Shown one piece after another: positions 47,664-55,756 of a stretch of 64,000 nt of DNA. How positions within the stretch are numbered: position 1 is the first letter of the stretch; the number at the start of each line of letters is the position of its first letter. The translations under genes and the position numbers were made by a program. The stretch covers positions 16,444 to 80,443 of the forward strand of contig JBFKQC010000008.1 of assembly GCA_041627895.1 (NCBI GenBank). The letters are read 5' to 3'. The notes beneath the pieces are model-generated. The model made no database searches and was not told the DNA's origin. It was given only the letters and a program-made list of their open reading frames with translations. This DNA comes from JBFKQC01 sp041627895. GTDB taxonomy: Bacteria > Pseudomonadota > Alphaproteobacteria > Rhodobacterales > Rhodobacteraceae.

Positions 47664-48332
47664 TTAGCGCGCGGTTGCGTCCCGGATCGGCGCGCCCGCC
47701 CCGTCGGCGCCCGCTCCGTCGTCGCGTTTCCGGTCGAGCACGAGCCACGTCATCATGCCGAAGGGCGGCAAGCTGGCGTGTTCCGCGATCCCGAGCCGCG
47801 GGTCGCCCAGCACGCGCCGGATCGGGAAATCGGAATGCCAGCCGAGCAGGGTCGCCATCGGCGCGGCCACACGCTCGAGCGCGCCGATCACGCCGCCCGA
47901 GCCCGAGAAGTGGTTGACGATCACGACCTGCCCGCCGGGGCGGCAGACGCGGGCCATCTCGGCCACCACGCGGTCCGGCTCGGGCACCACGGACAGCACG
48001 TGCATCGCCGCGACGAAATCGAAACTTGCGTCGGGAAAGCCCAGTTCGCGCGCGTCCATCCGGTGCAGCGCGGCGACCTGCGGCAGCCCGGCGGCGGCGG
48101 CGCGCGCCTTGTCGAGCATCTCGGCGGAATAGTCGATGCCGGTGACGCGCACGCCTTCGGGGTAAAGCGGCAGCGCCATACCTGTTCCGACGCCGACCTC
48201 GAGCACGTCGCCGCCCGCGGCGCCGATATGCGCGGTGGCGCGGCGCCGTCCGGCCATGGTCACGCGCCCGAATGTGATGTCGTAGACCGGCGCCCAGCGA
48301 CGGTAGGATTTCGCGACGGCCTCAAGCTCCAT
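47664..48332 (-). CDS. pmtA: Phosphatidylethanolamine N-methyltransferase PmtA
   Basis: SAM-dependent enzyme that methylates phosphatidylethanolamine three times to phosphatidylcholine. The 222-residue product is a class I methyltransferase with motif I LEVGVGTGMALPLYP and a Rhodobacter-type opening (SYRRWAPVYDITFG). Its start overlaps the pssA 3' end by 11 bp, and psd is the next gene upstream, so the whole PC route is one unit. The generic methyltransferase alternative is unlikely in this context. Confidence 0.88.
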   Translation of the reverse strand: MELEAVAKSYRRWAPVYDITFGRVTMAGRRRATAHIGAAGGDVLEVGVGTGMALPLYPEGVRVTGIDYSAEMLDKARAAAAGLPQVAALHRMDARELGFPDASFDFVAAMHVLSVVPEPDRVVAEMARVCRPGGQVVIVNHFSGSGGVIGALERVAAPMATLLGWHSDFPIRRVLGDPRLGIAEHASLPPFGMMTWLVLDRKRDDGAGADGAGAPIRDATAR

Positions 48333-49074
48333 GGCGTGCCCCGAAGCTGCGGCGCTCGCGCCAGGCGGCGCGCGCAATGACGACGAGATAGGCAAGCGAC
48401 ACCGCAAGCAGCGTCGCCCAGGGCCAGGTGAAGAGCGCCGCGATGACGGCGACGCCGGCGACCAGCAGGAAACGGACATGCTCGGCCCGGACGACCGCGG
48501 ATTTCAGCGACGGCGTCGGCAGCCGGCTGATCATCAGAAGCCCGACGATCCCCAGCCAGGCGCCGACGGCCAGCGGCGGCAGCGCGGCCCCGTCCCCGAG
48601 CAGCCGGCCGAGATAGAGCGGCATCAGTGCCAGAAGCGCCCCGCCCGGCGCCGGCACGCCGACGAAACCGCCGCGCCCGCCGGCCGGCGCGGCGGACCGC
48701 GCGGCGACGTTGAAGCGCGCCAGGCGCAGCACGCAGCAGATCGCATAGATCAGCACCATGCCCCAGCCCGCGCCGGGCGCCGCGTGCAGCACCCACGCAT
48801 ACAGCACAAAGCCCGGCGCGACGCCGAAGTTGACGAAATCGGCCAGGCTGTCGAGTTCGGCGCCGATCGGGCTTTCGGCCTTCAGAAGCCGGGCCAGCCG
48901 CCCGTCGAGCCCGTCGAGCAGCGCCGCCAGCAGGATCAGCGCGACCGCCTCGCCGTAGCGCCCCTGCTGGGCGAAGCGGATCGAGGTCAGCCCGGCGCAG
49001 ATCGCGCCCACGGTCAGGAGGTTCGGCAGGACCTGCGGCAGCGCCAGGACGCGGGGCGGACGGCGGCGGCGCAC
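48322..49074 (-). CDS. pssA: CDP-diacylglycerol-serine phosphatidyltransferase
   Basis: Makes phosphatidylserine from CDP-diacylglycerol and serine in the inner membrane. The 250-residue protein carries the CDP-alcohol phosphotransferase motif: DGLDGRLARLLKAESPIG then AELDSLAD. About seven hydrophobic segments follow. The GTG start at 49074 is 5 bp after the psd stop, and the 3' end overlaps pmtA, which implies translational coupling. Confidence 0.94.
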   Translation of the reverse strand: MRRRRPPRVLALPQVLPNLLTVGAICAGLTSIRFAQQGRYGEAVALILLAALLDGLDGRLARLLKAESPIGAELDSLADFVNFGVAPGFVLYAWVLHAAPGAGWGMVLIYAICCVLRLARFNVAARSAAPAGGRGGFVGVPAPGGALLALMPLYLGRLLGDGAALPPLAVGAWLGIVGLLMISRLPTPSLKSAVVRAEHVRFLLVAGVAVIAALFTWPWATLLAVSLAYLVVIARAAWRERRSFGARHGA

Positions 49075-49079
49075 CGGGG

Positions 49080-49778
49080 TCAGACCCGCGTGCCCCGGCG
49101 CGCCGGCGCGCCGGACGGCAGGGCGAGATCGGCCAGCACGGTTTCACCGGCGACCGCGCGCTGGCCGACCGCCACCAGCGGCGCGGCGCCTTCGGGCAGG
49201 TAGACGTCGAGCCGCGAGCCGAAGCGGATCAGCCCGAACCGCTCGCCGCGGGCCAGCACCGCGCCCTCGCGCACCAGGGGCACGATGCGGCGCGCCACCA
49301 GCCCGGCGATCTGCACCACCACGATCTGCCGGCCGTTCTCGGCCTCGATCAGCAGCGCGTTGCGCTCGTTCTCGTCGCTGGCCTTGTCGAGCGAGGCGTT
49401 CAGGAACCTGCCCGGGCTGTAGGCCATCCGCGCCAGCCGGCCCGGCACCGGCGCGCGGTTGATGTGGCAGTCGAAGACCGACATGAAGATGCTGATCCGG
49501 GTCAGCGGCGCGGTCCCGGCCCCGATCTCGGGCGGCGGTGCCGCGGGGCCGATCTGCGACACCACGCCGTCGGCGGGGCTGACCACCAGGCCCGCGGCGT
49601 CGGGGACCACGCGCACCGGATCGCGGAAGAAATAGTAGCACCAGACCGTCAGCCCCAGCCCGATCCAGCCGAGCGGCGCCCAGAGCCAGAAGAGCAGCAG
49701 CGCCGCCGCCGAAAAGATGGCAACGAATCGCCAGCCTTCGGGATGCATTGGCTTGAGGAAGGTCGACAGCATCGACAT
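49080..49778 (-). CDS. psd: Phosphatidylserine decarboxylase
   Basis: Converts phosphatidylserine to phosphatidylethanolamine. The 232-residue protein is the short alphaproteobacterial form, with the self-cleavage site GS in RFGSRLDVYLP that generates the pyruvoyl group, and FMSVFDCHINRAPVPG earlier. A hydrophobic N-terminal anchor lies at residues 20-45. The start at 49778 follows GGAG. It heads the psd-pssA-pmtA unit. Confidence 0.94.
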   Translation of the reverse strand: MSMLSTFLKPMHPEGWRFVAIFSAAALLLFWLWAPLGWIGLGLTVWCYYFFRDPVRVVPDAAGLVVSPADGVVSQIGPAAPPPEIGAGTAPLTRISIFMSVFDCHINRAPVPGRLARMAYSPGRFLNASLDKASDENERNALLIEAENGRQIVVVQIAGLVARRIVPLVREGAVLARGERFGLIRFGSRLDVYLPEGAAPLVAVGQRAVAGETVLADLALPSGAPARRGTRV

Positions 49779-49884
49779 CGGGCGGCGCTCCGGCGGCTCG
49801 CCCTTTCCTACTGGCCTGCCCCGCCAGGTGCAAGCGCCGCAGCGCAGCATGGGCGCGGCGGCGCCGCGCGCGCCCGGATCCGGA

Positions 49885-50784
49885 TCAGGCGCGGGCCAGC
49901 ATGCCCTTTTCGCGCGCCAGTTCCTTCATCCGCTTCTGCAGCTTCTCGAAGGCGCGCACCTCGATCTGGCGGATGCGCTCTCGGCTGACGTCGTACTGGC
50001 CGGACAGCTCTTCCAAGGTCACCGGGCTGTCCTTCAGCCGGCGCTGGGTCAGGATGTCCTGCTCGCGCTCGTTCAGCACGCCCAAGGCTTCGGCCAGCAA
50101 TTCGCGGCGCGATTCCAGTTCGTCCTTGGCCTCGTAGGCCGCGGCCTGGTCGGCGTCCTCGTCTTCCAGCCAGTCCTGCCACTCGGTCGCGCTGTCGCCG
50201 TCGGCGCCGCCCACCATGGCGTTGAGCGAGGCGTCGCCACCGGAAAGCCGCCGGTTCATGCTGACGACCTCGTCCTCTGTCACACCCAGGTCGTGGGCGA
50301 TCTTGGCCACCTTGTCGGGGTGCAGGTCGCCCTCTTCCAGCGCGCCGATGCGCGCCTTGGCCTTGCGCAGGTTGAAGAACAGCTTTTTCTGCGCGCTGGT
50401 GGTGCCCAGCTTGACCAGCGACCACGAGCGCAGGATGTATTCCTGGATCGAGGCGCGGATCCACCACATCGCATAGGTCGCCAGGCGGAAGCCCTTTTCC
50501 GGGTCGAACCGCTTGACCGCCTGCATCAGGCCCACGTTCGCCTCGGAGATCACCTCGGCCTGCGGCAGGCCGTAGCCGCGGTATCCCATGGCGATCTTGG
50601 CGGCGAGCCGCAGATGGCTGGTCACCAGCTTGTGGGCTGCGCCGGTATCCTCGCGCTCGACCCAGGCCTTGGCCAGCATGTATTCCTCTTCCGGCTCCAG
50701 CATCGGAAATTTCCGTATCTCCTGGAGATACCGGTTCAGCCCCTGTTCGGGGGACGGGGCAGGAAGATTCGCGTAATTGCTCAT
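49885..50784 (-). CDS. rpoH: RNA polymerase sigma-32 factor RpoH
   Basis: Heat-shock sigma factor. The 299-residue protein has sigma region 2 (RLAAKIAMGYRGYGLP, FATYAMWWIRASIQEYIL-type helices), the diagnostic RpoH box QKKLFFNLRKAK, and region 4 (LEELSGQYDVSRERIRQIE). Rhodobacteraceae usually carry two rpoH genes; which one this is cannot be told here. A possible heat-shock-type promoter lies 45-72 bp upstream of the start. Confidence 0.95.
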   Translation of the reverse strand: MSNYANLPAPSPEQGLNRYLQEIRKFPMLEPEEEYMLAKAWVEREDTGAAHKLVTSHLRLAAKIAMGYRGYGLPQAEVISEANVGLMQAVKRFDPEKGFRLATYAMWWIRASIQEYILRSWSLVKLGTTSAQKKLFFNLRKAKARIGALEEGDLHPDKVAKIAHDLGVTEDEVVSMNRRLSGGDASLNAMVGGADGDSATEWQDWLEDEDADQAAAYEAKDELESRRELLAEALGVLNEREQDILTQRRLKDSPVTLEELSGQYDVSRERIRQIEVRAFEKLQKRMKELAREKGMLARA

Positions 50785-50828
50785 GGTCGTCCCTCTGCTA
50801 ACCCGAATGTTTCGAGCCTTAACATTGA

Positions 50829-50856
50829 CCTATGTCCGGGTTCTCAGCGTTTCAAG
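50829..50856 (-). promoter_or_regulatory. Possible sigma-32-type promoter before rpoH
   Basis: Read on the minus strand: CTTGAA (50856-50851) and CATAGG (50834-50829) separated by 16 bp, close to the alphaproteobacterial heat-shock pattern CTTG / CCATNT. A self-activating loop would follow. The match is partial. Confidence 0.35.
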
Positions 50857-50929
50857 ATGCTGCCGTCAACATTTCCGACACCGCAACATGTGACGTTTTC
50901 AGCCGCTTTGCCAATGCTGTCATGGATTC

Positions 50930-51976
50930 TCACGCCGTTGTGTCGGACGGTGAGCGGCGCAGGATATCGACCAGCGCCGCCATGTCCACAGGCATTTCCG
51001 CCTCAAAGCTTAAGATTTCGTTACCGGCCGGGTGGCGGAAGCCCAGTTTCGCCGCGTGCAGCGCCTGGCGCGGGAAAGCGGCGGCCGCCGCGGCGGCGGC
51101 CTCGCCCACCGCCCTGGCCGACAGTTTCCGGCGTCCGCCATAGACCTTGTCGCCGATCAGCCCGTGCCCGGCATAGGCCATGTGCACCCGGATCTGGTGG
51201 GTGCGGCCGGTTTCCAGCCGGCAGGCGACCAGCGCCGCGGCGGGCGGCGTGCCGAAACGCTCGACCACGGCGGCGCGCGTCACCGCGTGGCGGCCGCCCT
51301 GGAACAGCACGGCCTGGCGCTGGCGGTCGGTCTTGTGGCGCGCCAGCCGGGTGGCGATCCGCATGACGCCGCCGGGCTCGAACCCGACGCCGCGCAGCCC
51401 GCCCAGCCGCGGGTCGGCGGCGTCCGGCGCGCCGTGGCATAGCGCCAGGTACTCTCGCCGAACCTCGTGCGCCTCGAATTGCGCGGCCAGCGCGTGGTGC
51501 GCGCGGTCGGTCTTGGCGGCGACGATCAGCCCGCTGGTGTCCTTGTCGATCCGGTGCACGATGCCGGGGCGCCTTGCGCCGCCGACCCCGGCCAGACGGT
51601 CGCCGCAATGCGCCAGAAGCGCGTTGACCAGCGTGCCCGCGGGCGAGCCCGGCGCGGGGTGCACCACCATGCCGGCGGGCTTGTTCACCACGATCACCTC
51701 GTCGTCCTCGAAGACCACGTCCAGCGCGATGGCCTCGGGCGACATGTCGGTTTCGGCGGCCGCGGGCAGCACCAGCTCGAGCACCTCGCCCGCCGCGACC
51801 CGCGCGCGGGCGTCGGTCACTGCCGCGCCGCCGCGCAGCACCGCGCCGTCCGCGATCAGCCGGGCCAGCCGCGAGCGGCTGAGCGCGGCCGCCTCTGGCA
51901 CGTCGCGGGCCAATGCCTTATCAAGCCGCGACGGCGGATCGGCACCGATCGTGACCAGAAGGCGGGTGACGGACAT
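50930..51976 (-). CDS. RluA/RluD-family 23S rRNA pseudouridine synthase
   Basis: Converts uridine to pseudouridine in 23S rRNA. The 348-residue protein has an N-terminal S4 domain (SRSRLARLIADGAVLRGG) and the catalytic core with the aspartate motif HRIDKDTSGLIV, then CRLETGRTHQIRVHM. Length and order fit RluD. Its start codon shares two bases with the start codon of the divergent small membrane protein gene. Confidence 0.92.
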   Translation of the reverse strand: MSVTRLLVTIGADPPSRLDKALARDVPEAAALSRSRLARLIADGAVLRGGAAVTDARARVAAGEVLELVLPAAAETDMSPEAIALDVVFEDDEVIVVNKPAGMVVHPAPGSPAGTLVNALLAHCGDRLAGVGGARRPGIVHRIDKDTSGLIVAAKTDRAHHALAAQFEAHEVRREYLALCHGAPDAADPRLGGLRGVGFEPGGVMRIATRLARHKTDRQRQAVLFQGGRHAVTRAAVVERFGTPPAAALVACRLETGRTHQIRVHMAYAGHGLIGDKVYGGRRKLSARAVGEAAAAAAAAFPRQALHAAKLGFRHPAGNEILSFEAEMPVDMAALVDILRRSPSDTTA

Positions 51977-52277
51977 GGATGAGGCTCCCGAAGGCGAGGT
52001 CAGGGCGCTGAAGCTCTTGCGGCTGCTCGTCACGGTGCTGACGGCGGTGATGATCGTCGGGTTCATAGTGCTGATCGGATTCCTTGTCACCCGCTTCCCC
52101 GGACAGGTGGCGGCGCCGCTGCCCGAGACGGTCCGCCTGCCCGACGGCACCATCCCCGTCGCCGTCACGCACGGCCCGGGATGGTACGCCGTGGTCACCG
52201 GAGACAGCGAAATCCTGGTGTTCAGCGCCGCGACCGGCGAATTGCTGCAGAGCGTTCCGATCGAGATCGGCGAATGA
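51975..52277 (+). CDS. DUF6476-like small membrane protein
   Basis: A 100-residue protein with one membrane helix (TVLTAVMIVGFIVLIGFLV) and a small C-terminal domain (YAVVTGDSEILVFSAATGEL) that resembles a single beta-propeller-like strand set. From memory this layout, divergent to an rluD-type gene, is common in Rhodobacterales under the name DUF6476. Its ATG (51975-51977) overlaps the divergent rlu start. Function is unknown. Confidence 0.75.
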   Translation: MDEAPEGEVRALKLLRLLVTVLTAVMIVGFIVLIGFLVTRFPGQVAAPLPETVRLPDGTIPVAVTHGPGWYAVVTGDSEILVFSAATGELLQSVPIEIGE

Positions 52278-52283
52278 CCGCGC

Positions 52284-52318
52284 ATGCTTAACCCGGCGTT
52301 AAGCATATTCGCGAATAT
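52284..52318. repeat. Two abutting palindromes in an AT-rich gap
   Basis: ATGCTTAAC-CCGGC-GTTAAGCAT (52284-52306) is a hairpin with 9-bp arms, partly overlapped by the 14-bp palindrome ATATTCGCGAATAT (52305-52318). They follow the DUF6476-like gene by 6 bp. The first may act as a terminator stem, the second as an operator for the next gene. Confidence 0.6.
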
Positions 52319-52409
52319 TCTCCAATTTGAAGGAAATGCTGCTAGATTGTGGTTCAATCTTAACGACGATCATAGCTGTGACGTTCGCGTATTGGTAGTG
52401 AGGTATTCA

Positions 52410-52610
52410 ATGTCGGCACAACGGGGAAATCGACGGCAAGAGCGGCGGATCGGCGGCGTGCTGCCGCGGCTTGCCGAACCAGAGGATCTGGCGCGACGCG
52501 AGATGCCCCAGCCCGCCAGACCGGCGGCAAGGCCGGTCGACCCGGCGCTGGTGCTGATGGCGCTGTCGGTGGTCGCCGCGCTTGGGGCGGGCTATTTCGG
52601 CGTGATCTGA
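52410..52610 (+). CDS. Small single-pass membrane protein
   Basis: A 66-residue protein: a basic N-terminal half (GNRRQERRIGG) and one C-terminal membrane helix (ALVLMALSVVAALGAGYFGV). The ATG at 52410 follows GAGG at 6 nt. It is convergent with phaR, 4 bp apart. No family was recognised; being short, it rests on codon pattern, ribosome site and the clean helix. Confidence 0.6.
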   Translation: MSAQRGNRRQERRIGGVLPRLAEPEDLARREMPQPARPAARPVDPALVLMALSVVAALGAGYFGVI

Positions 52611-52614
52611 GCGG

Positions 52615-53154
52615 CTATTCGCCCATTTTCGCAAGTTTGGCCTGCAGTTCCGCCAGTTGGCGCTTGATGTCGTCGAGGTCCTCGCCCTTGGACGGCGCTT
52701 CGCCCTCTTCGGACCCCTCGGGCTTGCCCCACCTGCCTGTCATCGCCTTCAGGAACGCTTCCTGCTGGGCCTTCATCGCCTCGAAACCGGGCATCGCGGA
52801 CATCGGGTTGGAAAAGCTTTCCATCATCTTCGACTGGCCGTTGCGCAGCAACTCGAAGCTGGCGGCCAGGAACTGCGGCACGACCGACTGCACTTCGGTC
52901 GTGTAACTGCGCACGAGATCGGTCAGCACGTTGATCGGCAGCACGTTCTCGCCCTGGCTTTCGTGGTCGGCGATGATCTGCAACAGGTATTGCCTGGTCA
53001 GGTCGTCGCCGGACTTCAGGTCGATGATCTGCACGTCGCGGCCTTCGCGGATGAACTTCGCGATATCGTCGAGCGTCACGTAGTCGCTGGTCTCGGTGTT
53101 GTACAACCGGCGGCTGGCGTAGCGCTTGATCAGCAAGGGCGCTTCGGATGCCAT
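52615..53154 (-). CDS. phaR: PHA synthesis repressor PhaR
   Basis: Transcriptional repressor that senses polyhydroxyalkanoate. The 179-residue protein has the PHB_acc N-terminal DNA-binding domain (LLIKRYASRRLYNTETSDYV, LDDIAKFIREGRDVQIID) and a helical C-terminal part (QFLAASFELLRNGQSKMMES) that contacts polymer. The start at 53154 follows AGGGGA. It is the last gene of the pha set on the minus strand; target-like dyads occur before phaP and others. Confidence 0.95.
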   Translation of the reverse strand: MASEAPLLIKRYASRRLYNTETSDYVTLDDIAKFIREGRDVQIIDLKSGDDLTRQYLLQIIADHESQGENVLPINVLTDLVRSYTTEVQSVVPQFLAASFELLRNGQSKMMESFSNPMSAMPGFEAMKAQQEAFLKAMTGRWGKPEGSEEGEAPSKGEDLDDIKRQLAELQAKLAKMGE

Positions 53155-53192
53155 GTGGGTCCCCTAACCGTTTGGCGGTGCAGCGAACCTTA

Positions 53193-53203
53193 CTGCGTTG
53201 CGG
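53193..53203. promoter_or_regulatory. Degenerate PhaR-type dyad before phaR
   Basis: CTGCGTTGCGG, one base off CTGC-N3-GCAG, lies 39 bp before the phaR start, with a further GTGCAGC at 53179. Autoregulation is inferred. Confidence 0.4.
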
Positions 53204-53206
53204 CAC

Positions 53207-53236
53207 AAAATAAAAGGGCGGGCATAAAGCCCGCCC
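53207..53236 (-). terminator. Intrinsic terminator after phaP
   Basis: Read on the minus strand: GGGCGGGC-TTTAT-GCCCGCCC followed by TTTTATTTT. An 8-bp GC stem and T tract, 53 bp past the phaP stop and just before the phaR promoter region. Confidence 0.88.
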
Positions 53237-53289
53237 CAGTTCAGCATACCGGCAGGGAGGAGGTCCGGTATAGTGCTGTGAAGAAACGC

Positions 53290-53742
53290 TTATTTCGCGG
53301 CAGCCGTGGCTTTCTTCGCGGCAGCGGTCACCTCGGCGGTGGCCTTCTTGACGGCGGCGGTGGCATCTTCCGAGATGTCCTTGCCGGCGGCCAGCATCAG
53401 CTCGACGGTTTCCATCTGCACCTTCTTGGCGACTTCGGCGAAGGCGGCCATGGTCTCGGCGCCCATCTCGGCCTGGGCCGAGGCGAAATCGGTCAGGGCC
53501 TTGCCGTAGTCCGACGGGTCTTCCTTGGCCGCGGTCACGGCGGCGACCTTGGCCAGCGTGTCCTTGGTCCACTTGGTCGAGATTTCCGTCGACTTCTCAG
53601 CGGCTTCCAGCGCGACCTTCGACAGCTTGTCGCCGAGGGTGGCCTGGGTCTTGAAGGCGTCCTGCACCGCGGTCATGTCGACCGGGAACGCGCCGAGGAC
53701 GTCTTTCATCAGCTTGGTGTATTCGTTGGTCTTCGCAGCCAT
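53290..53742 (-). CDS. phaP: Phasin PhaP
   Basis: Coats polyhydroxyalkanoate granules and limits their coalescence. The 150-residue protein is almost wholly helical and ends in an Ala/Lys-rich tail (AAVKKATAEVTAAAKKATAA). It starts MAAKTNEYTKLMKDVLGAFP as in Rhodobacteraceae phasins. The start at 53742 follows GGAG. Two exact CTGC-N3-GCAG dyads upstream point to PhaR repression, and a strong terminator follows. Confidence 0.93.
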   Translation of the reverse strand: MAAKTNEYTKLMKDVLGAFPVDMTAVQDAFKTQATLGDKLSKVALEAAEKSTEISTKWTKDTLAKVAAVTAAKEDPSDYGKALTDFASAQAEMGAETMAAFAEVAKKVQMETVELMLAAGKDISEDATAAVKKATAEVTAAAKKATAAAK

Positions 53743-53804
53743 GGGTCTCACTCCGGTTCTCGCGGGCCAGCCCCGCGTTTCTGCAACTGCAAAGAATATG
53801 CATT

Positions 53805-53815
53805 CTGCGGCGCAG
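53805..53815. promoter_or_regulatory. phaP: PhaR-type operator 1 before phaP
   Basis: CTGCGGCGCAG, an exact CTGC-N3-GCAG dyad, 63 bp before the phaP start. An additional CTGCAACTGC lies at 53781-53790. Confidence 0.6.
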
Positions 53816-53833
53816 CATTTCAAGTGTTTTTTG

Positions 53834-53844
53834 CTGCACTGCAG
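53834..53844. promoter_or_regulatory. phaP: PhaR-type operator 2 before phaP
   Basis: CTGCACTGCAG, a second exact dyad, 29 bp from the first (centre to centre), in an AT-rich stretch between phaP and the phaC stop. Confidence 0.6.
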
Positions 53845-53866
53845 AAAAAATTTCAACCCATTGGCA

Positions 53867-55657
53867 TTATTTGTCTTTTTGCTCGCGAACGTAGGTTCCG
53901 GGGGCATCTGCGAGCGGCGGATGGTCCGAATCCCCCATCTCGCGCGACTCGACCTGCTTGCCGGAGCGCTTGGCGAGCCATTCCTCCCAGCGCGGCCACC
54001 AGGACCCTTCGTGGAACTCGGCGCCGTCCAGCCAGTCCTCGGGCGTGGGGCCCACGTCCTCGTTGGTGTAGTGCCCGTACTTCTTCTTCGAGGGCGGGTT
54101 CACGATGCCGGCGATATGGCCCGATTCCGACACGATGAAGGTCCTGGATTTCGACCCCATCTTGCGCACGCCGTCATAGCTCGACTTCCACGCCGCGATA
54201 TGGTCGGTCTCGCAGGCGATGGCGCAGACCGGCAGGGTGACGTCGGCCAGCGAAAGCGTCTCGCCCAGAATCTCGATCTCGCCCCGGGCGAACTTGTCGT
54301 CCTGGCAAAGCCAGCGCAGGTACTCGATCGCCATCCGCGCCGGCAGGTTCGTCGAATCGCCGTTCCAGAACAGCAGATCGAAGGCCGGCGGCGCCTCGCC
54401 CAGCATGTAGCTGCGGATCGCCGGGCCGTAGATCAGGTCGTTCGAGCGCAGGAACGAGAAGGTGCGCGACATGAAGAACGAATCCAGCATGCCCTTTTCG
54501 GTGCATTCCCGCACGATCCCGTCGACGAAGTCGTCGGACAGAAACGGCGTGAACTCGCCCTGGTCGGAGAAATCGGTGAGCGTGGTGAAGAAGGTGGCCG
54601 ACTTGATCGACTTGTCGCCCGTCTTGTGCATGTAGGCCAGCGTCATCGCCAGCGTCGTCCCGGCGATGCAATAGCCGATCGCGTTGATTTCCTTCTCGCC
54701 GGTGATCTTCTTCACCTCGTCGACCGCGACCAGATAGCCCTCTTGGATGTAGGTATCGAGCCCGACATCGGCATAGCTGGGGTCGGGGTTCCTCCAGCTT
54801 ACGACAAAGAGCGTATAGCCCTGCTCGACGATCCAGCCGATCAGCGAGTTTTGCGGCTTCAGGTCGAGGATGTAGAACTTGTTGATCCAGGGCGGGAAGA
54901 TCAGCAGCGGGGTCTTGTGCACCGTCTCGGTCTTGGGCGCGTACTGGATCAGCTCGAACATCCGGTTGCGGAACACGACCTTGCCTTTGGTCGTGGCGAT
55001 GTTGCCGCCGACCTGGAACGCGTTCTTGTCGGCCAGCGTGACCTGGATGTCGCCCTCGTTCGCCTCGATGTCGCGCACGAGGTTCTCGAGCCCGTCGACC
55101 AGCGACTGCCCGTTGGTCTCGACCGCCCGGGTCAGCGCCTCGGGGTTGGTGCCCAGGAAATTCGTCGGCGAGAACATGTCGAGGATCTGCCGCGAGAAGA
55201 ACTCGATGCGCTGCTTTTCCTTGGGATCGACGCCCTCGAGCCCCCTGACCGCGCTTTCGACGGCGTCGGAATTCAGCATGTATTGCTGCTTGATGAAGTT
55301 GAAATAGGGATTGGTCTGCCACAGCGGATTGGAAAACCGCTTGTCGCCGGGCGTCGCATCCTCGGGCGCCTTGCCGCCCTGCGCCATCGCCTGCTGCGCC
55401 TCGACGTAGTGCTTGAGCGACTTGCCCCAATAGCTGACCTGATGCTCGATCAGCTTGGCCGGGTTCTGCATCATTTCCGCGACATAGGCCGCCGCCGCCT
55501 TCATGTACAATTCGTGCCCGGGACTCTGCAGGCTGGGCGAGACCTGCCGCTTGTTCGCAAGCGCGGCAACCAAGCGTTGCGACAAATCCTCGATCTTCGC
55601 GAGATTTGCGTTCAATTGGTCCAGATCGGGCTCTGTGACATTTTCTTCAGTTGTCAT
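53867..55657 (-). CDS. phaC: Class I PHA synthase PhaC
   Basis: Polymerises (R)-3-hydroxyacyl-CoA into polyhydroxyalkanoate. The 596-residue protein has the class I layout with an N-terminal domain and an alpha/beta-hydrolase core. The nucleophile cysteine is C330 in IGYCIAGTT; the likely catalytic aspartate and histidine are in CETDHIAAW and SGHIAGIVNPP. It is divergent from phaZ and followed by phaP. Confidence 0.96.
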   Translation of the reverse strand: MTTEENVTEPDLDQLNANLAKIEDLSQRLVAALANKRQVSPSLQSPGHELYMKAAAAYVAEMMQNPAKLIEHQVSYWGKSLKHYVEAQQAMAQGGKAPEDATPGDKRFSNPLWQTNPYFNFIKQQYMLNSDAVESAVRGLEGVDPKEKQRIEFFSRQILDMFSPTNFLGTNPEALTRAVETNGQSLVDGLENLVRDIEANEGDIQVTLADKNAFQVGGNIATTKGKVVFRNRMFELIQYAPKTETVHKTPLLIFPPWINKFYILDLKPQNSLIGWIVEQGYTLFVVSWRNPDPSYADVGLDTYIQEGYLVAVDEVKKITGEKEINAIGYCIAGTTLAMTLAYMHKTGDKSIKSATFFTTLTDFSDQGEFTPFLSDDFVDGIVRECTEKGMLDSFFMSRTFSFLRSNDLIYGPAIRSYMLGEAPPAFDLLFWNGDSTNLPARMAIEYLRWLCQDDKFARGEIEILGETLSLADVTLPVCAIACETDHIAAWKSSYDGVRKMGSKSRTFIVSESGHIAGIVNPPSKKKYGHYTNEDVGPTPEDWLDGAEFHEGSWWPRWEEWLAKRSGKQVESREMGDSDHPPLADAPGTYVREQKDK

Positions 55658-55676
55658 CGGTACAATTCCGCGTATT

Positions 55677-55688
55677 TTGCACTTGCAG
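55677..55688. promoter_or_regulatory. PhaR-like dyad between phaC and phaZ
   Basis: TTGCACTTGCAG (TTGC-N4-GCAG) in the 99-bp divergent gap, 20 bp before the phaC start. One base from the CTGC-N4-GCAG form. It could serve both genes. Confidence 0.4.
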
Positions 55689-55756
55689 CATAGCGTCGCC
55701 TCGTCTGGGGGGAAAGGCGATGTTCCCCGCCGAGTTCGGAACCGGAGTCACTAGAC

